From NCBI RefSeq assembly GCF_015767635.1, contig NZ_CP065230.1, positions 1,922,001 to 1,986,000 of the forward strand: DNA of 64,000 nt, read 5' to 3'. The position numbers were made by a program, and so were the translations under genes. The stretch is from Halomonas sp. A40-4. GTDB taxonomy: Bacteria > Pseudomonadota > Gammaproteobacteria > Pseudomonadales > Halomonadaceae. How positions within the stretch are numbered: position 1 is the stretch's first letter; every line of letters begins with the position of its first letter. Below are positions 58,462 to 64,000 of this stretch, piece after piece. Below the pieces are notes generated by a model. The model was not told where the DNA came from, searched no databases, and worked only from the letters and a program-made list of their open reading frames with translations.

Positions 58462-59289
58462 TCATGGTGTATCTATTTGACAGCCGGGGCACCAGTAAAG
58501 CCGCCGGGAGCCGACCATCATACGCTCGATAACGCGACCGCAACGATGGCAGGAAAGTCCCGCTCGCTCAAAAACACTGAAGCGCCATTGGCGACGCGGT
58601 TCACCGGCGGCGATGGCGTTTTCAACCCAGGCCTTTGTATTGGTTACCCCCGCCTGCTGGTAGGCCTGTCGAGTTATGTCGATAATAAAAATAGCCAACT
58701 GCTGGCGCTGCCGCTCGGCTAAATCAACCGGGCGCTGTTTGGGGTGGCAATGGGCAAAAAAAAGAATTTCCGAGCGCAGATAATTGCCTAACCCCGCGAC
58801 AAAGCCCTGGTCGAGAAGTAATGCACCCAGGCTACGTCGGTGAAACTGCTTAAGGCTCATGCGCTGCTGTACTTGCAGCGGGGTCACCTTCTGGCTCAGG
58901 AGGTCAGGCCCGAGCCGGGATAAAAACGGGTGTTCTGTGAGATTGTCTTCGTGCCAGAGTGAAATATCGGAAGCACTATACAGACTGGCGCAGCGCCCAT
59001 CTGTGGTTATTCGAACACGCAGCGAGCGCCGGGTGCTGGGGGGCTTATCTTCTTTGTGAAGCTTCCAAACCCCATACAGTTGATTGTGGGAGTAAAGCAC
59101 GCGCTGGTCGGCAAACCAGATCAGCATTGCCTTGCCCCGAGTATCTACCCGCGAAACCCGCACCCCAAGCAGTGACGCTGCCTGCTCGGCAAGTTCCGGG
59201 AAGGCGAACCAGGCATCGTCAATCACCTGGCCGCCTATCTGCTGCTCAATGCGATCTGCCGCACGACGGATTTCCGGACCTTCAGGCAT
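58462..59289 (-). CDS. nei: Endonuclease VIII (Nei)
   Basis: A 275-residue DNA glycosylase/AP lyase removing oxidised pyrimidines. MPEGPEIRRAADRI supplies the N-terminal proline nucleophile and catalytic glutamate; LYSHNQLYGVWKL, DQGFVAGLGNYLRSEILF and the C-terminal zinc finger (CHRCG and WCPGCQ) match E. coli Nei closely. It starts three bases after uvrB, giving a two-gene repair unit. The ATG follows after the uvrB end without a strong Shine-Dalgarno of its own, suggesting coupling. Confidence 0.96.
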   Translation of the reverse strand: MPEGPEIRRAADRIEQQIGGQVIDDAWFAFPELAEQAASLLGVRVSRVDTRGKAMLIWFADQRVLYSHNQLYGVWKLHKEDKPPSTRRSLRVRITTDGRCASLYSASDISLWHEDNLTEHPFLSRLGPDLLSQKVTPLQVQQRMSLKQFHRRSLGALLLDQGFVAGLGNYLRSEILFFAHCHPKQRPVDLAERQRQQLAIFIIDITRQAYQQAGVTNTKAWVENAIAAGEPRRQWRFSVFERAGLSCHRCGRVIERMMVGSRRLYWCPGCQIDTP

Positions 59290-59292
59290 GCC

Positions 59293-61317
59293 CTACCCTA
59301 GCGCCAGCTGTTTTTCTTTCATCTTGTGCAACTGGTCGCGCAAGCGTGCCGCTTCCTCAAACTCAAGGTTTTGCGCCGCTTCAAACATGGCATCTTCGAT
59401 TTTGCTGATCGCGGCAAGGAAATCGTGCTTGTCCATGCTCGCGGTATCGTACTCGGCCGTACTCTCGGCCACTTTGCGATCACTACCCCGCTTGCGGTTG
59501 CTTTTCTTGCCCGGTGCCTGTGCGGCTTCCATGATATCGGTTACCGAGCGGGTAATCGTGGTTGGGGTAATACCATGGGCTTCGTTATGCGCCTTCTGTT
59601 TGTCACGCCGACGCTCGGTTTCATCCATCGCCCTGCGCATGGAATCGGTAACCCGGTCGCCGTAAAGGATAGCTTTCCCCTGGGCGTTACGTGCGGCGCG
59701 GCCAATGGTCTGGATCAATGAGCGCTCGTTACGCAGAAAACCTTCTTTATCGGCATCAAGAATGGCAACCAATGAGACTTCCGGGATATCCAGCCCTTCA
59801 CGCAGCAGGTTGATCCCCACCAGCACGTCGAATTTCCCCAACCGCAGGTCGCGGATGATTTCCACCCGCTCGACGGTATCGATATCCGAATGCAGATAGC
59901 GGACGCGGATGCCATGCTCGTCCAGGTATTCGGTCAAGTCTTCTGCCATACGCTTGGTGAGGGTGGTCACCAGCACGCGTTCGCCCACCTCGGTGCGAAG
60001 CCTGATCTCGGACAGCAAATCGTCAACCTGCGTGCTTGCCGGACGCACTTCAATCTCGGGGTCCAGCAAGCCCGTCGGCCGCACGACCTGCTCGACAACC
60101 TGGCCTGCATGCTCGGCTTCATAAGGGCCCGGTGTCGCCGAGACAAAAATCGTTTGCGGTGAAATGGCTTCCCATTCTTCAAACTTCATCGGCCGGTTAT
60201 CGAGTGCAGACGGCAAGCGGAATCCGTACTCCACCAGCGTTTCCTTGCGCGACCGGTCACCTTTGTACATCCCGCCTACCTGGGGCACGCTGACGTGGGA
60301 TTCATCAATAAACAGCAGCGCATCGTCTGGCAGGTAATCGAAAAATGTCGGCGGTGGCTCGCCGGGGGTGCGGCCCGATAAATAGCGAGAGTAGTTTTCG
60401 ATACCGTTGCAGTAACCCAATTCGAGCATCATCTCGATATCGTACAGCGTGCGCTGCTCGAGCCGCTGCGCCTCGACCAGACGCTCGTGCTTGCGCAGCC
60501 ACTCCAACCGCTCTTTAAGTTCTGCCTTGATATCGTCAATCGCGCCTAGAATCGTTTCTCGAGGCGTAACATAGTGGGATTTCGGGTAGATGGTCATGCG
60601 CGGGACTTGCCCGCGCACGTCGCCCGTCAAAGGATCAAAGAGCCGGATCGAGTCGATTTCATCGTCAAACAACTCCACCCGCACGGCTTCTTCTTCGGCA
60701 TCTGCCGGGAAAATATCGATCACATCGCCTCGCACCCGGTAAGTACCGCGGCGAAAATCCATATCGTTACGCGTGTACTGAAGTTCCGCGAGACGACGGA
60801 GGAAAGCACGCTGGTCGATCAACTCGCCGCGGGTAAAATGCAAGCGCATCTTGAGGTACTGGTCAGGGTCGCCCAGGCCATAAATCGCTGACACCGATAC
60901 GACAATCAACGCATCCCGGCGCTCCAGAAGTGCTTTCGTCGCCGACAGGCGCATTTGCTCGATGTGGTCGTTGATGGAGGCATCTTTTTCAATGAAAGTG
61001 TCCGACGACGGCACATAGGCTTCCGGCTGGTAGTAATCGTAGTAGGACACGAAGTATTCAACGGCGTTATCCGGGAAAAACGCTTTGAACTCACCGTATA
61101 GCTGCGCCGCCAACGTCTTATTGGGCGCCATGACAATCGTTGGCCGCTGCTGTTGCGCGACGATATTGGCCATGGTGAAGGTTTTCCCCGAGCCGGTGAC
61201 ACCGAGCAGCGTTTGATGGGCAAGTCCCGACTCTAGCCCCCCCACCAGGCCCTTGATAGCGTTGGGCTGGTCGCCTGCGGGCTCAAATTTCGATTGCAAC
61301 CGGAAATCCTTGCTCAT
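59293..61317 (-). CDS. uvrB: Excinuclease ABC subunit B
   Basis: A 674-residue helicase-like damage-verification subunit of nucleotide excision repair. Walker [14 protein letters not shown], the beta-hairpin with [23 protein letters not shown] (Walker B), the RATNA-type motif VI in [13 protein letters not shown], and a C-terminal UVR motif ([25 protein letters not shown]) that binds UvrC. ATG 61317 has AGGAG six bases upstream and is preferred to GTG 61323. Followed by nei. Confidence 0.97.
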   Translation of the reverse strand: MSKDFRLQSKFEPAGDQPNAIKGLVGGLESGLAHQTLLGVTGSGKTFTMANIVAQQQRPTIVMAPNKTLAAQLYGEFKAFFPDNAVEYFVSYYDYYQPEAYVPSSDTFIEKDASINDHIEQMRLSATKALLERRDALIVVSVSAIYGLGDPDQYLKMRLHFTRGELIDQRAFLRRLAELQYTRNDMDFRRGTYRVRGDVIDIFPADAEEEAVRVELFDDEIDSIRLFDPLTGDVRGQVPRMTIYPKSHYVTPRETILGAIDDIKAELKERLEWLRKHERLVEAQRLEQRTLYDIEMMLELGYCNGIENYSRYLSGRTPGEPPPTFFDYLPDDALLFIDESHVSVPQVGGMYKGDRSRKETLVEYGFRLPSALDNRPMKFEEWEAISPQTIFVSATPGPYEAEHAGQVVEQVVRPTGLLDPEIEVRPASTQVDDLLSEIRLRTEVGERVLVTTLTKRMAEDLTEYLDEHGIRVRYLHSDIDTVERVEIIRDLRLGKFDVLVGINLLREGLDIPEVSLVAILDADKEGFLRNERSLIQTIGRAARNAQGKAILYGDRVTDSMRRAMDETERRRDKQKAHNEAHGITPTTITRSVTDIMEAAQAPGKKSNRKRGSDRKVAESTAEYDTASMDKHDFLAAISKIEDAMFEAAQNLEFEEAARLRDQLHKMKEKQLALG

Positions 61318-61344
61318 CGTCACTCCTGATCAGGGTAAGGCGAG

Positions 61345-61755
61345 CTACGTGGTGCTCGTCGTAATCTCCACGGTCGATGTGGTCATCAACCGTTGGATGG
61401 GGCAGCGGTGGCTGATATCTTCCAGCCGGGCACGCTGCTCAGGATCATCAATGCCGTGAAAGGTCATCATCACCGCCAGCTTGTACTCACCTTTCCTTTC
61501 CTGGCTGTCATCGCGCTGAACAGTGACGGTAATGCCTTTCAGAGGCCATTGCTTTCGCTTGGCATACATCTGTACGGTAATTGCCTTACAGGTTCCAAGG
61601 GCAATATCAAAATAGTCATGGGGGTCAGGCGCGCTGCCGTCACCGCCCACGACGGGCGGCACATCGGCGGCCAGATCCTCAAGGCCGTCAACCTCGACGC
61701 GCTGGCGGAAAGCGCTGTTGCGCTCACTGATCACCGTAATCGGCTTGTGCATCAT
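61345..61755 (-). CDS. OsmC-family protein
   Basis: A 136-residue OsmC/Ohr-like protein. The two cysteines that serve as peroxidatic and resolving residues in this family appear as ALGTCKAITVQMYAKRK and HRCPIQRLM. It resembles the YhfA-like branch more than OsmC or Ohr proper, so peroxidase activity is probable but not assured. Its ATG overlaps the stop of the small HMA-like gene (ATGA), so the two are translated together. It lies 27 bases upstream of uvrB. Confidence 0.88.
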   Translation of the reverse strand: MMHKPITVISERNSAFRQRVEVDGLEDLAADVPPVVGGDGSAPDPHDYFDIALGTCKAITVQMYAKRKQWPLKGITVTVQRDDSQERKGEYKLAVMMTFHGIDDPEQRARLEDISHRCPIQRLMTTSTVEITTSTT

Positions 61756-61949
61756 GTTACCTTTATGCCCAGCTTGAGCTTTTCAACGGCCTTGATGAGC
61801 GCCTCACGCTTTACGCGACCGTCCACTTCAGCGCCATAGCGACCCACTTCAGCGCTGTCCACGCCTTCGAGCATCATCAGCGCGGTGGTAATCTGATTGA
61901 CCTGTTCAGCGGATTTCACACCGTGAAAGGTTAGTGATTGCTGTGCCAT
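61752..61949 (-). CDS. Small HMA-fold-like protein without metal-binding cysteines
   Basis: A 65-residue protein whose pattern of beta-alpha-beta (QQSLTFHGVKSAEQVNQITTAL, LEGVDSAEVGRYGAEVDGRV, ALIKAVEKLKLGIKV) fits heavy-metal-associated domains, including the LEGVDSAEV signature. The metal-binding CxxC, expected after the first strand, is replaced by HGVKS, so copper binding of the usual type is not possible. It may be a protein-interaction partner of the coupled OsmC-like protein. No cysteine at all is present. The role is unknown. Confidence 0.72.
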   Translation of the reverse strand: MAQQSLTFHGVKSAEQVNQITTALMMLEGVDSAEVGRYGAEVDGRVKREALIKAVEKLKLGIKVT

Positions 61950-62158
61950 CGGCTAGCCTTGTTTCAAATACATTTTACCGTCACGGGTCAATGCCAACTG
62001 GATTGGCTCTCCGAGCGAATTGATATTGTCCTATGCAAAACTGATACAGACAACGAGTCTAGCACGCGGCAGGACCCTTGCAATTGCGGTCCATTGCCCA
62101 TACTTAAGACAATATTGATTCGCAACACGATCCAGCCACCCCTTCAACAGGAGTTGTC

Positions 62159-63121
62159 ATGGCGACCGTTCCCTCAATCGATGCCCTTAACAGCGGTATT
62201 CGCCTTAACCATTTAGCGGCATTGGATATCCAAGGACCCGATGCCGAGAAATTCTTGCAAGGGCAAACCAGCGCTCAGGTCAGCCTTGCCGACGGGCGTT
62301 TTGCGCCGCTTACCTGTTTCTGCACGCCAAAGGGACGCATGCTGGCAAATGCCCAGTTGATGAAGGTTGGTGACAGTCATTATCGGCTACTTCTCAGCGC
62401 GTCGCTGCTTGAAACGCTGAGCAGCCACCTAAAAAAATTTGCCGCTTTTTATAAAGCGGAGCTAACCCCACTTCCCGGGCTATTGCTGGTCGGCGTGGGA
62501 GAAAATGCCCGCTCAGTTGCGGAAACGCTGGACCTCCCCTTGCCCAACGCGCCTGGCACTCAATCCACAAACCCACACGCCAGCGTGCTGTGCTATCCAG
62601 GCGATACACCACGCTGGCTGTTCTGTCTGGAAGACGACACTCTTATCGAGACACTTGACGATGAAGGCGGACGGGCCGCCTGGCAATTGGCTGACATCCG
62701 CAGCGGCCTGGCATGGCTGACCGAGGCACAGCAGGACCATTTCCTGCCGCAGATGCTCAATTGGGAAGCGCTGGGCGGTATCAGCTTCAAAAAAGGCTGT
62801 TACACCGGTCAGGAAGTCGTTGCCCGGGCTCATTTTCGTGGTCAGGTAAAAAAACGCCTGGTGCGTGCCGAACTTTCGAATATCGAGGCGCCAACAACCG
62901 GGGACACGATTATCAATGAAGCCAATAAGGCCGTCGGCGAAGTCGTTACCAGCGCTCTTAGCGAAACAGGCAGCATTGAGCTTCTGGCTGTCATGAATAC
63001 CAAGGTGATGGAAGAGGCCATGCCCGTTTATATCGGGGAGGCCCGCTTGACACTACTCGATCTTCCCTACGCTATCGAGCGGCTCGACCCCGAGCAGCTC
63101 GCCATGGGCCTGGCGAATTGA
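62159..63121 (+). CDS. ygfZ: Folate-binding Fe-S repair protein YgfZ
   Basis: A 320-residue GcvT-like tetrahydrofolate-binding protein that helps maintain certain Fe-S enzymes such as MiaB. The hallmark KGCYTGQEVVAR with C214 is present, preceded by GPDAEKFLQGQTSAQV near residue 26. Start supported by AGGAG seven bases upstream. It is a single plus-strand gene and ends eight bases before the tatD stop on the other strand. Confidence 0.95.
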   Translation: MATVPSIDALNSGIRLNHLAALDIQGPDAEKFLQGQTSAQVSLADGRFAPLTCFCTPKGRMLANAQLMKVGDSHYRLLLSASLLETLSSHLKKFAAFYKAELTPLPGLLLVGVGENARSVAETLDLPLPNAPGTQSTNPHASVLCYPGDTPRWLFCLEDDTLIETLDDEGGRAAWQLADIRSGLAWLTEAQQDHFLPQMLNWEALGGISFKKGCYTGQEVVARAHFRGQVKKRLVRAELSNIEAPTTGDTIINEANKAVGEVVTSALSETGSIELLAVMNTKVMEEAMPVYIGEARLTLLDLPYAIERLDPEQLAMGLAN

Positions 63122-63128
63122 ACGCTGA

Positions 63129-63905
63129 TTAATCGACCGCAACGGGTAAGCGAAACAGGCGGGCGGCATTGGCGCTGCTGATGGCGGCGACATGTTCGCG
63201 TGCTTGTCCGCGTAATTCGGCCACGACATTGCAGACGTCACTTACTCGGCAAGGTTCATTGCGCTGTCCCTGGTAGCAACTTAGCGGCATGTCGGGGCTG
63301 TCCGTTTCCAGCACAAAACTGTCATCGGGCAATGCCTTGATAACCCGGTGCAATCGCTTTGCCCGGTAATAGGTCGCCGCGCCCCCCAGACCCAGGACAT
63401 AACCAAGATCCACAAACTTCCTGGCCTGCTCGTAAGACCCGGCAAAGGCATGGATCAACCCGGTTCTGGAAAGCGTGCGTTGACGAAGCCGTTTGGCGAC
63501 GGTGTCGTTGGCTTTGACACAATGCACGACCACCGGCAAGGCATGCTGCTTGGCCAAGGTTAATTGGGCATCAAAGTACGCCCATTGGGCATCAAGGGTA
63601 GTGTCAAAGCGAGCGTCAATCCCGCATTCACCGACGGCGACCAGCTCGGAGCGCTCTTTCAGCAAGCACTCGAGCTCAGCCAGATCCTGGTCACGGTGTT
63701 CACCCGTAAAGTAGGGATGAAGCCCTGCGCAAACGCTGACATCCTGACATCGCTGTCCCAGCGCCAGCACGGCTTGCCAGCGAGCACGCGTCGTCCCCGG
63801 CACGATGAAGTGCTTGACCCCCACGCCTCTTGCGGCTGACATGACTGCATCACGATCAGGGTCGAACACCGCAAAATCAAGATGGCAGTGGGCATCAATC
63901 AGCAT
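63129..63905 (-). CDS. TatD-family metal-dependent hydrolase (YjjV-like)
   Basis: A 258-residue TIM-barrel hydrolase. Metal ligands are in MLIDAHCHLDF (HxH), GECGID (Glu), VVVHCVKAN and LIHAFAGS (His), and ETDSPDMP (Asp). Members are DNases or D-aminoacyl hydrolases; the exact substrate is open. The start follows GAGG by six bases and lies 20 bases after the end of the next gene, consistent with the prfC-tatD (yjjV) neighbourhood of gammaproteobacteria. Confidence 0.92.
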   Translation of the reverse strand: MLIDAHCHLDFAVFDPDRDAVMSAARGVGVKHFIVPGTTRARWQAVLALGQRCQDVSVCAGLHPYFTGEHRDQDLAELECLLKERSELVAVGECGIDARFDTTLDAQWAYFDAQLTLAKQHALPVVVHCVKANDTVAKRLRQRTLSRTGLIHAFAGSYEQARKFVDLGYVLGLGGAATYYRAKRLHRVIKALPDDSFVLETDSPDMPLSCYQGQRNEPCRVSDVCNVVAELRGQAREHVAAISSANAARLFRLPVAVD

Positions 63906-63925
63906 GGTCGCCTCGTATTGCCCGG

Positions 63926-64000
63926 CTAGTGCTCGCGCGTCGGCTGGAAGCGAATATCCGGCCAGCGCTCCTGGGTCATTTGCAGGTTGACGCGGGTCGG
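63926..64000 (-). CDS. prfC: C-terminal end of a gene, probably peptide chain release factor 3
   Basis: Only the last 24 codons are in the window; the gene continues to the right. The end ERWPDIRFQPTREH resembles the C terminus of RF3, the GTPase that recycles RF1 and RF2, and the TatD/YjjV neighbour supports this. The fragment is too short for certainty. Confidence 0.6.
   Translation of the reverse strand, partial: PTRVNLQMTQERWPDIRFQPTREH

Noticed and set aside
61752-61949. Copper chaperone annotation for the HMA-like protein
   Set aside because: The metal-binding CxxC is absent and the protein contains no cysteine, so a standard copper-chaperone role is not supported.

Overview
The window is bacterial chromosome from a gammaproteobacterium, most likely a halophile of the Halomonadaceae (Halomonas and relatives). 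Three things point there: a complete ectABC ectoine operon, a Pseudomonas-like gene neighbourhood (ubiG-mupP, ruvCAB-ybgC-tolQRAB-pal-cpoB), and an estimated G+C in the high fifties. Genes are densely packed. No gap exceeds about 300 bases, and I see no rRNA, tRNA, IS element, prophage or CRISPR array.

Layout. 0-7 kb: end of tusE, a histone-deacetylase-like hydrolase, the lysine acetyltransferase Pat, then a leftward run (gamma-glutamylcyclotransferase-like, wrbA, DUF2069, pdxH) and smrA. 7-15.4 kb: sulfur and methionine genes (cysI with DUF934, metH), a MATE transporter and nfuA. 15.4-18.4 kb: a divergent pair, a KfrA-like coiled-coil DNA-binding protein and a tyrosine recombinase, whose shared intergenic region carries two symmetric sites, followed by sufE. 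18.3-19.6 kb: zur-hisI-yidD, translationally coupled. 19.6-23.0 kb: a three-gene leftward cluster encoding a RimK-like ATP-grasp ligase, an inactive-transglutaminase membrane protein and a retropepsin-like lipoprotein.

At 23,132-23,159 lies a 28-bp site matching the E. coli dif site at 26 of 28 positions. This would place the window at the replication terminus. KOPS-like octamers found by eye mostly point towards it (six of seven). To its right are a DUF3833 lipoprotein gene, ectABC with a good sigma-70 promoter, gor, a beta-carbonic anhydrase gene, msrA, and tamA-tamB.

35-64 kb: a coiled-coil membrane protein, a UDP-glucose dehydrogenase-like protein with altered catalytic residues, and galU; ubiG-mupP facing yciK; then a long leftward envelope and repair block (aspS, ruvCAB, ybgC, tolQRAB, pal, cpoB). 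Next come a 2-hydroxyacid dehydrogenase, acylphosphatase, YihY, a two-domain NMN adenylyltransferase/Nudix protein, a HypT-like LysR regulator, cardiolipin synthase and class I fumarase. The window ends with uvrB-nei, an HMA-like/OsmC-like pair, ygfZ, tatD and the last codons of a gene that looks like prfC.

The observations most worth a second look are the dif site and the polarity of the octamers around it, the recombinase/KfrA-like pair with its 13-6-13 inverted repeat, the ligase/transglutaminase/retropepsin cluster beside dif, the zur-hisI-yidD unit, and the UDP-glucose dehydrogenase-like protein lacking the catalytic cysteine. Functions are assigned from motifs and family memory only; no database search was run.
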